Positions 24,784 to 33,301 are shown, counted from the stretch's first letter. The stretch is DNA of 64,000 nucleotides from Pseudothauera nasutitermitis (GCF_004801295.1 NZ_SSOC01000001.1:620001-684000); one strand, 5' to 3'. Translations and numbers: made by a program. The notes: generated from the letters alone by a model not told the origin.

Positions 24784-24799
24784 ACTTGTCATTACAAGT
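24784..24799 (+). promoter_or_regulatory. HutC/NagR-type GntR operator ACTTGT-CATT-ACAAGT
   Basis: A perfect 6-bp dyad with 4-bp spacer closely resembles the known operator pattern of HutC-subfamily GntR regulators (ACTTGTnnnnACAAGT). It ends 11 bases before the GTG start of a HutC-type regulator gene, overlapping the likely ribosome-binding region, so autorepression is probable. Confidence 0.65.
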
Positions 24800-24810
24800 C
24801 ATGCCAAAAA

Positions 24811-25572
24811 GTGCAAAGCAAATCAAAACTCGAACTCGTCAGCGGCGCGCCGACGCCCTTGTACACCCAGCTCAAGGATCTGCTGCGCGGGCGCATCCTG
24901 GACGGCAGCTATCCGCCGCACAGCCGCATGCCCTCGGAACATGAACTGTGCGCGCACTTCGGCGTGAGCCGCATCACCGTGCGCCAGGCCCTGGGCGACC
25001 TGCAGAAGGAAGGGCTGATCTTCCGCATCCACGGCAAGGGCACCTTCGTCTCGCGCCCCAAGGCCTTCCAGAACGTCACTTCCCTGCAGGGCTTCGCGGA
25101 GGCGATGTCGTCCATGGGCTACGAAATCCTCAACCGCGTGCTGGACTTTTCCTTCGTGCCGGCCGATGCGCGCATCGCCGAACGCCTGGGCATCGCCGAG
25201 GGCGACGAGGTGGCGGCGATCCGCCGCGTGCGCCTGCTCAACCGCGAGCCGGTGTCGCTGGAGCTGACCTGGATTCCGTCGCCGCTGGCACGCCGTCTGG
25301 AGCATGCCGATCTGGTCACCCGCGATGTCTTCCTGATCCTGGAAAACGACTGTGAGACGCCGCTCGGCCATGCCGACCTGGCCATCGACGCGGTGCTCGC
25401 CGACGACGAACTCACCGAGGCGCTGCGCATCGAGGAAGGCGCGCCGGTGCTGCGCATCGAACGGCTGACCCACGACACGGCAGGCCGGCCGATCGACTTC
25501 GAACACCTGTATTTCCGCGGCGATGCCTTCCAGTACCGCCTGCGCACCGACCGCCAACGCAATGGAGCCTGA
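24811..25572 (+). CDS. GntR-family (HutC/UTRA) transcriptional regulator
   Basis: The 253-residue protein has an N-terminal winged helix (L-Y-T-Q-L-K-D-L-L-R-G-R; M-P-S-E-H-E-L-C; S-R-I-T-V-R-Q-A-L) and a C-terminal UTRA ligand-binding domain (about 90-245). The GTG at 24811 is the only start that leaves the HTH intact; no clear Shine-Dalgarno precedes it. The first gene of the block, it probably controls the ABC/AprA-like operon that follows 169 bases downstream. The effector is unknown. Confidence 0.88.
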   Translation: MQSKSKLELVSGAPTPLYTQLKDLLRGRILDGSYPPHSRMPSEHELCAHFGVSRITVRQALGDLQKEGLIFRIHGKGTFVSRPKAFQNVTSLQGFAEAMSSMGYEILNRVLDFSFVPADARIAERLGIAEGDEVAAIRRVRLLNREPVSLELTWIPSPLARRLEHADLVTRDVFLILENDCETPLGHADLAIDAVLADDELTEALRIEEGAPVLRIERLTHDTAGRPIDFEHLYFRGDAFQYRLRTDRQRNGA

Positions 25573-25652
25573 CATGCCCGAGGCAGCCCAGATCAGAACG
25601 TCCTGTCCCCGCGTGCGGTGCCGCTGTCCGCTCGGCGCCGCGCGGCGTGATG

Positions 25653-25670
25653 CCCGGCCCTGCGGCCGGG
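25653..25670 (+). other. Short GC stem-loop between regulator and transporter genes
   Basis: CCCGGCC pairs with GGCCGGG across a CTGC loop. There is no T-run. It lies in the 169-base leader of the binding-protein gene and could attenuate read-through from the regulator gene. Confidence 0.4.
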
Positions 25671-25741
25671 TGTCCGGCGTCCGGTGTCGGTAGGCAAGTT
25701 CAACCCACTCGGCAACCCATCACCGCATTCAGGGGATATTC

Positions 25742-27151
25742 ATGAAAATCGGAGCATTGCTCGCCGGCGCGGCTTTATCGCTGACCGCGCTCACGGCCTC
25801 GGCGCAGACCATTCGCGTCGCCATCGGCACCCAGGACACCACCATCAATTGCGCCACCGCCGGCCTGCTGGTGCGCGAACTCAATCTGCTGGAAAAGTAT
25901 TTGCCGCGCGACGGCAAGTACAAGGACGTGAAGTACGACATCCAATGGAAGAACTTCACCTCCGGGCCGCCGCTGACCAACGAGATGGTCGCCGACAAGC
26001 TCGACTTCGGCGTGATGGCCGAATTTCCCGGCACCCTCAACGTCACCGCCTTCCAGCGCGCCGGCAAGCGCAGCTTCTTCATCGCGCCGATTTCCGGCAG
26101 CGTGATCGGCAGCGGCAACGGCGTGGTGGTGCCGGTGAATTCGCCCGTGCAGTCGTTCGGCGAACTCAAGGGCAAGACCATCTCGGTGCCCTTCGGCTCC
26201 ACCGCGCACGGCGTGCTGCTGCGCGCCGTGGCCGCGCAGGGCTGGGACCCGGCGCGCGACGTGAATCTGATCTCGCAGGCGCCCGAGGTCGGCGGCTCCG
26301 CCTTGCAGGCCGGCAGCATCGATGCGCATGCCAACTTCGTGCCCTTCCCGGACCTGTTCCCGTTCCGCGGCTTCGCCCGCAAGATCTTCGACGGTTCGCA
26401 GACCAACGCGCCGACCTTCCATGGCGCGCTGGTCAATGCCGAGTACGCCGAGAAGTATCCGGAAGTCGTGGTGGCCTATCTGCGCGCGGTGCTGGAGGCC
26501 GAGCGCCTGTTCGTCGCCGAGCCGGAAAAGCACAGCGAACTGATCGCCAAGGTCGCCGGCATCGACGCCGAGGTGAACTACCTGTTCCACGGTCCGATCG
26601 GCCTGCAAACGCGCGACTACACGTGGAAGCCGGAGTTCTACAGCGCCATCGAGACCGCCATCAGCACGCTGCGCCTGCTCGACCGCCCGGTGGCCGATCT
26701 GAAACCGCAGGAACTGGTCGATGAACGCTACATCCGCGAGGCCTACCGGCTCTCCGGGCTGGACTACGAGGCGCGCCTGAAGGTGTACGACAAGCTGCCG
26801 CTGCAGGCCAGGGACGCGGCCAGCGGCGCGCAGATCACCGACTTCAAGAACGCCGCGCACCTCTGGCTGAAGGGGGAGCCCGGCGCGCGCCACTACGCCT
26901 CCCCGCAAGCCGCCCTGGCCGCGCTGAAGCAGGCCGAGGCCGCTGGCCAGGAAGCCCGCGTGGTGTTCGTGCATGACCGCAACACCGGGCTGAAGCTGTT
27001 TGCCAACCAGGCCTGGTACGTGCGCGACGGCAACGGGCTGGCGGCCTTCCTGCTCAAGGACGATGCCGAGGCGTGGGCCAAGTCCCATGGCGGCAGCGTG
27101 AATTCCTTCGCCGATGCGAAGAACGCGGCGGTGGCCGTCGCCAGCCGGTGA
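25742..27151 (+). CDS. ABC substrate-binding protein (NrtA/TauA-like) with NosL-like C-terminal domain
   Basis: The 469-residue protein is longer than usual for this family (about 320-400). A signal peptide (1-22, cleaved after A-S-A) is followed by an NMT1/NrtA-like binding domain to about residue 370. The last ~95 residues (A-H-L-W-L-K-G, F-V-H-D-R-N-T-G, A-E-A-W-A-K-S-H-G-G-S-V-N-S-F) resemble the beta-rich core and D-A-E-A-F/W-A-K-x-x-G-G motif of NosL-type proteins but lack the Cys-x2-Cys copper site. It heads an operon with permease, ATPase and AprA-like flavoprotein. The ligand is unknown; a sulfonate or other oxyanion is likely. Confidence 0.8.
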   Translation: MKIGALLAGAALSLTALTASAQTIRVAIGTQDTTINCATAGLLVRELNLLEKYLPRDGKYKDVKYDIQWKNFTSGPPLTNEMVADKLDFGVMAEFPGTLNVTAFQRAGKRSFFIAPISGSVIGSGNGVVVPVNSPVQSFGELKGKTISVPFGSTAHGVLLRAVAAQGWDPARDVNLISQAPEVGGSALQAGSIDAHANFVPFPDLFPFRGFARKIFDGSQTNAPTFHGALVNAEYAEKYPEVVVAYLRAVLEAERLFVAEPEKHSELIAKVAGIDAEVNYLFHGPIGLQTRDYTWKPEFYSAIETAISTLRLLDRPVADLKPQELVDERYIREAYRLSGLDYEARLKVYDKLPLQARDAASGAQITDFKNAAHLWLKGEPGARHYASPQAALAALKQAEAAGQEARVVFVHDRNTGLKLFANQAWYVRDGNGLAAFLLKDDAEAWAKSHGGSVNSFADAKNAAVAVASR

Positions 27152-27158
27152 GGCGCAG

Positions 27159-28019
27159 ATGAGCAGCGCGAAACTCGAACTCGCGCCGGCCGTGCCCCTG
27201 TCCCCAGCCACCGGCGGTTCCAGACCGCCGGCCTGGCTGGGGCCGGCACTGCGCTGGCTGCTGCGCCTGGGCTCGCTGGTCGCCTGTGTGCTGGTCTGGG
27301 AGTTTGCCGCCGCCAGCCGGCTGAATCTCGGCCTGGTGACTTTCGCCAACGTGCCGCCGCCCAGCGAGGTGGGGCCGGCGATCTGGAAACTGGTCAGTTC
27401 GCCGAAGTTTTCCAACCACGTCGGCGCCAGCCTCACCCGGGTGTTTTCCGGCTTCTTCGCCGCGGCCCTGGCCGGCGTGCTGCTCGGCCTGCTGGTCGGC
27501 CGCTCGCGCCGCCTGGAGGACGTGGTGATGCCGCCGCTCGAAGCGCTGCGGCCGATTCCGGCGGTGTCGTGGATTCCGTTGGCGATATTGATGTTTCCGT
27601 CCTCGGAGCTGTCGATGATCTTCATCACCTTCATCGGCGCGCTGTTCCCGGTGCTGCTCAACACCGTGCATGGGGTGCACGCGGTGGACGGCCGCCTGGT
27701 GGCCGCCGCGCGCAGCCTGGGCGCCGGGCGCATCGCGGTGCTGCGCGAGGTGGTGCTGCCGGGTGCGGCGCCCAGCATCGTCACCGGGCTGACCATCGGC
27801 ATGGGCACCTCGTGGTTCTGCCTGGTCACCGCGGAAATGATCGCCGGGCAGTACGGCATCGGCTACTACACCTGGGAGTCCTACACCTTGCAGAACTACG
27901 CGGACATCGTCGTCGGCATGGTGTTCATCGGCCTGTTCGGCATGGCCAGCAGCGCCGCGCTGCGCCGCCTGGGCGCACTGGCCACGCCGTGGTACCGGCT
28001 GCGGGAGAAGCAATCGTGA
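27159..28019 (+). CDS. ABC transporter permease (nitrate/sulfonate/taurine family)
   Basis: The product has 286 residues and six predicted helices, with the coupling loop A-A-A-R-S-L-G-A-G-R-I-A-V-L-R near residue 185. The ATG at 27159 follows the binding-protein stop by 7 bases. The stop overlaps the GTG of the ATPase gene. Confidence 0.88.
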   Translation: MSSAKLELAPAVPLSPATGGSRPPAWLGPALRWLLRLGSLVACVLVWEFAAASRLNLGLVTFANVPPPSEVGPAIWKLVSSPKFSNHVGASLTRVFSGFFAAALAGVLLGLLVGRSRRLEDVVMPPLEALRPIPAVSWIPLAILMFPSSELSMIFITFIGALFPVLLNTVHGVHAVDGRLVAAARSLGAGRIAVLREVVLPGAAPSIVTGLTIGMGTSWFCLVTAEMIAGQYGIGYYTWESYTLQNYADIVVGMVFIGLFGMASSAALRRLGALATPWYRLREKQS

Positions 28020-28864
28020 ATACCACCGCCACCCCGCAGGGGAACATCGAAATCCGCCATCTGGACATCCACTTCGGCCGCGGCGCGGCACGCTTCCAGG
28101 CGGTCAGCGACGTGGACATCCAGGTGCCCGGCGGGCAGTTCGTCTGCCTGCTGGGGCCGTCGGGCTGCGGCAAGTCCACCGTGCTGGGCGCGCTGGCCGG
28201 GCATCTGGCCCCCAGCCGGGGGGAATTGCGCCTGGACGGCGAGGCGATTTCCGGGCCGCACCCGGAACGCGGGCTGGTGTTCCAGCACCACACCCTGTTC
28301 CCGTGGAAGCGGGTGATCGACAACGTTGCCTTCGGCCTCAAGATGAAGGGGCTGGCACGCGCCGAACGCGAGGGCAGGGCGCGCGAACTGCTGCACCTGA
28401 TGGGCCTGGAAGGCTTCGAGCGCCACTATCCGGCGCAGCTCTCCGGCGGCATGCAGCAGCGTGTGGAAATCGCCCGCTCGCTGATCAACCGCCCGCGCGT
28501 GCTGCTGATGGACGAACCCTTCGGCGCGCTCGACGCGCAGACCCGGCTGCTGATGCAGGAACTGCTGCTCGACGTGTGGACCCGGGTGCGCACCACGGTG
28601 CTGTTCGTCACCCATGACATCGACGAGGCGCTGTTCCTCGCCGACCGCATCCTGGTCATGAGCGCCCGCCCGGGACGCATCATCGAAGACCTAGCGGTGG
28701 ATTTCGCCCGCCCGCGCGACGCGCTGCTGACCACCACCGAGGACTTCAACCGCCTCAAGCGCCATTGCATGGACCTGCTGCACCACGACCGCGGCGAACG
28801 GGTGCTCGAACGCCTGTCGCCGATCGGCGAGGCCAACGCCAAGTCATTGAGCTTCGCCGTCTGA
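28016..28864 (+). CDS. ABC transporter ATPase (nitrate/sulfonate/taurine family)
   Basis: The product has 282 residues with a GTG start overlapping the permease stop (GTGA). It has Walker A G-P-S-G-C-G-K-S-T, Q-loop V-F-Q-H-H-T-L-F-P-W, signature L-S-G-G-M-Q-Q-R and Walker B L-L-M-D-E-P-F-G-A-L-D. It completes the second oxyanion/sulfonate-type importer in the window. Confidence 0.9.
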   Translation: MNTTATPQGNIEIRHLDIHFGRGAARFQAVSDVDIQVPGGQFVCLLGPSGCGKSTVLGALAGHLAPSRGELRLDGEAISGPHPERGLVFQHHTLFPWKRVIDNVAFGLKMKGLARAEREGRARELLHLMGLEGFERHYPAQLSGGMQQRVEIARSLINRPRVLLMDEPFGALDAQTRLLMQELLLDVWTRVRTTVLFVTHDIDEALFLADRILVMSARPGRIIEDLAVDFARPRDALLTTTEDFNRLKRHCMDLLHHDRGERVLERLSPIGEANAKSLSFAV

Positions 28865-28866
28865 AC

Positions 28867-28890
28867 GCGCGGCGGGTCCGCCCGCCGCGC
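28867..28890 (+). other. Intercistronic stem-loop before the AprA-like gene
   Basis: A perfect 10-bp stem (GCGCGGCGGG with CCCGCCGCGC) with a TCCG loop lies between the ATPase and the flavoprotein genes. There is no T-run, so it is probably an mRNA processing or stability element separating transporter and enzyme expression. Confidence 0.5.
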
Positions 28891-28916
28891 CCAACCCCCA
28901 ATGGAATGACCGAACC

Positions 28917-30644
28917 ATGGAAACACGCCATCTCGAAGCCGACGTGCTGGTCATCGGCGGCGGCACCGCCGGCCCCATCGCCGCCATCAAGGCCAAGGCG
29001 AAGAACCCGCAATTGAAGGTGCTGCTGCTCGACAAGGCCAACGTCAAGCGCGCCGGGGCCATCGCCGAAGGCATGGACAGCGTCAACAACGCCATCGTCC
29101 CCGGCTTCGCCACCCCCGAGCAGTACGTCAAGGAAATCACCATCGCCAACGATGGCATCGTCAACCAGGCGGCGATCAACGCCTACGCGGTGCGCAGCTA
29201 CGCCATGATCCGCGAGCTGGACGAGTGGGGGGTGAAGTTCGAGAAGGACGAAACCGGCGACTACGCGGTGAAGAAGGTGCACCACCTGGGCGCCTACGTG
29301 CTGCCCATGCCGGAAGGCTACGACGTCAAGAAGGTGATCTTCCGCCAGTTGCGCAAGCACGGCGTGCAGGTCTCCAACCGCCTGGTCACCACGCGCCTGC
29401 TGGTAGGCGAGGGCGGGCGCGTGGCCGGGGCGATGGCGCTGGACTCGCGCAGCGGCGAATTCGTCGTCATCCGCGCCAAGGCGGTGGTGCTGTGCACCGG
29501 TGCCGCCGGGCGGCTGGGCCTGCCCAGTTCCGGTTATCTGTTCGGCACCTACGAGAACCCCACCAACGCCGGCGACGGCTACAGCATGGCCTACCATGCC
29601 GGCGCGGAACTCTCCGGCCTGGAATGCTTCCAGATCAATCCGCTGATCAAGGACTACAACGGCCCGGCCTGCGCCTACGTCACCGGTCCGTTCGGCGGCT
29701 ACACGGTCAATGCCAAGGGCGAGCGCTTCATCAAGAGCGACTACTGGAGCGGGCAGATGATGCTGGAATTCTGGCGCGAGCTGGAAGGCGGCAACGGCCC
29801 GGTGTTCCTCAAGCTCGACCACCTTGCCGACGAGACCGTGACCCGCATCGAGAACGTCCTGCACATCACCGAACGCCCCACGCGCGGGCGCTTCCACGAG
29901 GGGCGCGGCACCGACTACCGCAGCGACCTGGTGGAGATGCACATCTCCGAGATCGGCCTGTGCGGCGGGCACAGCGCCTCCGGCGTGTGGGTGGACGAGC
30001 ACGCGCGCACCACGGTGCCGGGGCTGTATGCCGCCGGCGACCTGTGCAACGTGGCGCACAACTACATGCTGGGCGCCATGGTGTATGGCCAGATTGCCGG
30101 CGAGGACGCGGTGGACTTCATTGCCGGCAAGGATTTCGCCGGCTTCGACGAAGATCAGGTGGCGCTCGAACGCCAACGCGTGTTCGCCCCCCTGCTGCGC
30201 GCGGACGGCCTGCCCCCCACCCAGGTGGAATACAAGCTGCGGCGCATGGTCAACGACTACCTGCAGCCGCCCAAGGTCACCCGCAAGATGGAAATCGGCC
30301 TGCAGCGCTTTGCCGAGATCCGCGCCGACCTCGCCCAGTTGAAGGCGAACAACCCGCACGAACTGATGCGCGCCATGGAGGTGTACGCCATCCTCGACTG
30401 CGCCGAACTGGCCGCGCAAGCCTCGTTGTACCGCACCGAAAGCCGCTGGGGTCTGTACCACTACCGCGTCGAGTACGAAGGGCGCAACGATGCCGAGTGG
30501 TTCGCCTTCGTGCAGGTGAAGAAGGGTGCGGACGGCCGTCCGCACTGCTTCAAGCGCGCAGTGCCAGCGTATCTGTACCCCATCGATGCCTCCGAGCGCG
30601 ACGCCTACGACCGTCTGCGCTTCGAAGAGCCCGCAACCGTCTGA
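28917..30644 (+). CDS. AprA/AsfA-like FAD oxidoreductase (fumarate reductase/APS reductase superfamily)
   Basis: The 575-residue protein has the Rossmann FAD site V-I-G-G-G-T-A-G-P near residue 12. The fumarate reductase-type flavin domain (A-G-D-L-C-N-V-A-H-N-Y near residue 380) and a helical C-terminal domain follow. The segment A-G-A-I-A-E-G-M-D-S-V-N-N resembles APS reductase alpha rather than succinate dehydrogenase. It is followed 15 bases later by an AprB-like ferredoxin. AsfA/AsfB pairs with this layout are known from aromatic sulfonate desulfurization in proteobacteria; together with the ABC importer this is the best guess. True dissimilatory AprA is larger (about 620-660 residues). 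Confidence 0.78.
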   Translation: METRHLEADVLVIGGGTAGPIAAIKAKAKNPQLKVLLLDKANVKRAGAIAEGMDSVNNAIVPGFATPEQYVKEITIANDGIVNQAAINAYAVRSYAMIRELDEWGVKFEKDETGDYAVKKVHHLGAYVLPMPEGYDVKKVIFRQLRKHGVQVSNRLVTTRLLVGEGGRVAGAMALDSRSGEFVVIRAKAVVLCTGAAGRLGLPSSGYLFGTYENPTNAGDGYSMAYHAGAELSGLECFQINPLIKDYNGPACAYVTGPFGGYTVNAKGERFIKSDYWSGQMMLEFWRELEGGNGPVFLKLDHLADETVTRIENVLHITERPTRGRFHEGRGTDYRSDLVEMHISEIGLCGGHSASGVWVDEHARTTVPGLYAAGDLCNVAHNYMLGAMVYGQIAGEDAVDFIAGKDFAGFDEDQVALERQRVFAPLLRADGLPPTQVEYKLRRMVNDYLQPPKVTRKMEIGLQRFAEIRADLAQLKANNPHELMRAMEVYAILDCAELAAQASLYRTESRWGLYHYRVEYEGRNDAEWFAFVQVKKGADGRPHCFKRAVPAYLYPIDASERDAYDRLRFEEPATV

Positions 30645-30659
30645 TCAGGAAGCCGAAGC

Positions 30660-30893
30660 ATGTCCGTCCTCGTCAACCAGAATGTTGTCTCGGTGATCGT
30701 CGATCACGACAAATGCATCGCCGGCAAGGGCTGCCGGGTGTGCATCGACGTCTGTCCCACCGACATCCTTGCGCTCGACCAGGAGGACGGCAAGGTGAAG
30801 ATGGTGTACGACGAATGCTGGTACTGCCTGCCTTGCGAGCACGACTGCCCGACCAAGGCCATCCACGTTGAAATCCCCTACCTGTTGCGCTGA
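30660..30893 (+). CDS. AprB/AsfB-like 2x[4Fe-4S] ferredoxin
   Basis: The product has 77 residues. Cys cluster one is C19, C25, C28, C32 (C-x5-C-x2-C-x3-C-P); cluster two is C53, C56, C59, C63 (C-W-Y-C-L-P-C-E-H-D-C-P). The C-W-x-C spacing of the second site matches the AprB pattern. It would shuttle electrons to or from the flavoprotein just upstream. It ends 7 bases before the HEAT-repeat gene. Confidence 0.85.
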   Translation: MSVLVNQNVVSVIVDHDKCIAGKGCRVCIDVCPTDILALDQEDGKVKMVYDECWYCLPCEHDCPTKAIHVEIPYLLR

Positions 30894-30900
30894 GGCGGGC

Positions 30901-31866
30901 ATGCCGGAGTTCGAGGATCATCCCCTGCTCGGCGGACTGGCCGGGCTGCTCGCCCACGCAGACCCCGAAGTGCGCCGCATCGCCCTGTTGCAGGCCGCCG
31001 AACTGGTGGACGCCGACGACGTGGCGGTATTCGTCCACGCCAGCCGCGACGCCGATCCAGGCGTGCGCCTGGAAGCCCTGCGTGCGCTGGAAGGCAGCGC
31101 CGCGGCGGACGGCGTGGCCGCGCTGCTCGGCGGGCTGGCCGACCCGGACGCCGAAGTGCGCGAGGCCGCCGCGCTGTCGTTGGCCGAAATCCGCGACCCG
31201 GCGGCCGGCGCCGCACTGGTCGCCGCCTTCGACGGTGCCGGCTCCCCGGCGCGCGCGGCCATTCTGGGCGCGCTGCGCAAGCTGCGCGTAGCCGAGGCGC
31301 GGGCGCCGGCGCTGGCGGCGCTGGCCGACCCCGCGGCGGAAACCCGCCGGCAGGCGGTGGGCGTGCTGGCCTGGCTGCGCGACCCGGCGGCCTTGCCCGC
31401 GCTCGCCGCCGCCCTGAGTGATGGGGCCGCCGAAGTGCGGCGCGCCGCCGCCGGCGCCTTGAGCTACGCGGGCGGGAAGGCAGCAACCGTGCTGCCCGCA
31501 CTGCTCGGTGCATTGGCCGACGAGGACTGGCAGGTGCGCGAGGAAAGCGCGGAGACGCTGCGCAAGCTGGGCCATGCGGACGCCGCCGGCGGGCTGATCG
31601 CCGCGCTGCAAAGCGATGCGTTCTGGCAGGTGCGCCTGAAGGCCGCCTCCGCGCTGGGCGCCCTGCGCGCCGTTGCCGCCGTGCCCGCCCTGGCCGGCGC
31701 GCTGGAACACCCGGTCAGCAATCTGCGCAAGGAAGCCGCCGCCGTGCTCGGCGCCATCGGCGCCGCGGATGCCGCGCCGGCGCTGCGCGCCGCCCTGGAC
31801 GACCCCGACGTGGACGTGCGCAAGACCGCCGCGCACGCACTGGCCAGCCTGCGGGCCGCGCAGTGA
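30901..31866 (+). CDS. HEAT-repeat (PBS lyase-type) protein
   Basis: The 321-residue protein is almost entirely ~31-residue helical repeats of the type D-P-x-x-x-V-R-x-x-A-A-x-A-L-x-x-L, about ten in number. There is no signal peptide or transmembrane segment. Such proteins are scaffolds or cofactor-lyase-like factors. Lying between an Fe-S ferredoxin and a membrane Fe-S protein, it probably organises or matures the redox complex (inference). It has strong Ala/Asp/Arg bias and its stop overlaps the next GTG start. Confidence 0.82.
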   Translation: MPEFEDHPLLGGLAGLLAHADPEVRRIALLQAAELVDADDVAVFVHASRDADPGVRLEALRALEGSAAADGVAALLGGLADPDAEVREAAALSLAEIRDPAAGAALVAAFDGAGSPARAAILGALRKLRVAEARAPALAALADPAAETRRQAVGVLAWLRDPAALPALAAALSDGAAEVRRAAAGALSYAGGKAATVLPALLGALADEDWQVREESAETLRKLGHADAAGGLIAALQSDAFWQVRLKAASALGALRAVAAVPALAGALEHPVSNLRKEAAAVLGAIGAADAAPALRAALDDPDVDVRKTAAHALASLRAAQ

Positions 31867-33203
31867 GCGTTCCGGCGGCGCGCCAACCGGGCGACGAACG
31901 CAAGGAGGTTCTCGGCGCGGCCCTGCGCGCGTTCGGCGACACCCTGCGGCGCCGGCAGGACGTGGTGCGCGCGCTGCAATGGGGCTTCGTCGCCCTCTAT
32001 CTGTTCCTGCTCTTCGTGCCGCTGCTGGCGCCGCTCGCACCGGCCCACGGGGCCTTCTTCGCCCGCGTCGCGCACTGGGCGGAAGCTCTGTTCTGGGGCT
32101 TCTGGTGGCCGGCGGTAATCCTCAGCATGATGCTGTTCGGCCAGTTCTGGTGCGGGGTGTTCTGCCCCGACGGCGCGCTGACCGAATTCGCCAGCCGGCG
32201 TGGCCTGGGGCGCAAGATCCCGCCATGGATGCGGCGCGCGGCGTTGCCGCTGGCATTGTTCGCGCTGATCGTGGTGTACGAGCACCTGAGCGGCGCGCGC
32301 CACAGCCACGGCGGCACGCTGCTGGTGCTGGGCACGGTGTCGCTGGGCGCCGTGCTCACCGGCCTGCTGTACGGGCGCGGCAAGCGGGTATGGTGCCGCT
32401 ACCTGTGCCCCACGGCGAGCATCTTCTCCATGCTGGCGCGCTGCGCGGTGCTGCATTTCAAGGTGGATCGGGAAGCCTGGGACCGTGCGCCGCGCCCGCT
32501 GCCGGGCGCGGTGGACTGCCCGCTGCTGCTTGACGTGCGCCGCCTCAGATCGAACGAGAAATGCAGCATGTGCGGGCGCTGCAGCGGCCACCGCGACGCG
32601 GTGCGGCTGGCCTGGCGCGCGCCGGGGCAGGAGCTCGCCACCCTGGGCGACGGCGAGGTGCGCGAGTGGGAGGCGGTTGGCATCCTGTTCGTGCTGATCG
32701 GCCTGTTCTACGGCGCCATGCACTGGCAGGGCAGCGCCTGGCACGGCTGGCTGGCCGCTGCCCTTGGCGGGGCCGGAGGGTGGAGGGGCGGCACGGCGGC
32801 CGCGCTGCTCGCCATCCTGCTTGCCGCCGGCACGCTGGGGGGCACGATCGGATTACTGCTGCTCGCCGCCGCGCGCGGGCGTTACCGCGAGGCCTGCCGC
32901 CTCGCCTACGGGCTGATCCCGCTCGGCGGCGCGGGCCTGATGCTGGGCGCCATGGAGCATTCCTTCGCCATCCTGCGGCGGGCGGACGTGCTGCTGGATG
33001 CCACGCACCTGCATGCGCTGCGCGCGATGGTGCTGATGGTCGCAGCGGCCTGGAGCGTGGTACTGGGAATGCGCATGCAGCGTGCCGTTGGCCGCGCGCG
33101 TGGCTTCTATCCGATGAGCGTGCTGCTGCTCCTCATCGCCTATCTGTTCGCGCCGGTATCCCCGGCGATCCTTGCCGGACTGCAAGCTGTAGCGGCGGCT
33201 TGA
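31863..33203 (+). CDS. NapH/NosR-like membrane protein with 4Fe-4S-type cysteines
   Basis: The product has 446 residues and about nine to ten hydrophobic segments. Cys motifs are F-W-C-G-V-F-C-P (C-x3-CP, near residue 98), C-R-Y-L-C-P (near 179) and C-S-M-C-G-R-C (near 235); the last lacks the final C-P of a complete ferredoxin site. The C-x3-CP pair in membrane loops is the NapH/NosR hallmark. It likely links the quinone pool to the AprB-like ferredoxin. The second half (about 270-446) is an extra membrane domain absent from NapH. It starts with GTG overlapping the HEAT gene stop. Confidence 0.78.
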   Translation: MSVPAARQPGDERKEVLGAALRAFGDTLRRRQDVVRALQWGFVALYLFLLFVPLLAPLAPAHGAFFARVAHWAEALFWGFWWPAVILSMMLFGQFWCGVFCPDGALTEFASRRGLGRKIPPWMRRAALPLALFALIVVYEHLSGARHSHGGTLLVLGTVSLGAVLTGLLYGRGKRVWCRYLCPTASIFSMLARCAVLHFKVDREAWDRAPRPLPGAVDCPLLLDVRRLRSNEKCSMCGRCSGHRDAVRLAWRAPGQELATLGDGEVREWEAVGILFVLIGLFYGAMHWQGSAWHGWLAAALGGAGGWRGGTAAALLAILLAAGTLGGTIGLLLLAAARGRYREACRLAYGLIPLGGAGLMLGAMEHSFAILRRADVLLDATHLHALRAMVLMVAAAWSVVLGMRMQRAVGRARGFYPMSVLLLLIAYLFAPVSPAILAGLQAVAAA

Positions 33204-33282
33204 AGACGGAATTGTTCAGAATGGGCTCGGGGCTCTGGAGCAGGGCGCTCTGTTCGCCTGCCATTTTTTCAGGGACAATAGG

Positions 33283-33301
33283 AATGGGAATGGTTCTCAT
33301 T
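33283..33301 (+). promoter_or_regulatory. Fur-box-like dyad upstream of the ECF sigma gene
   Basis: AATGgGAA-TGG-TTCtCATT is an 8-bp dyad (arms complementary except at one position) that fits the GAGAAT/ATTCTC-type iron boxes of beta- and gammaproteobacteria. It lies 77-95 bases upstream of the sigma factor start, where Fur would repress the iron-uptake operon. Confidence 0.6.

Noticed and set aside
28917-30893. Dissimilatory APS reductase (aprAB) for sulfur oxidation or sulfate reduction
   Set aside because: The flavoprotein is shorter than AprA, the ferredoxin is only 77 residues (AprB is about 150), and no sat, qmo or aprM gene is adjacent; an AsfAB-like assignment fits better.
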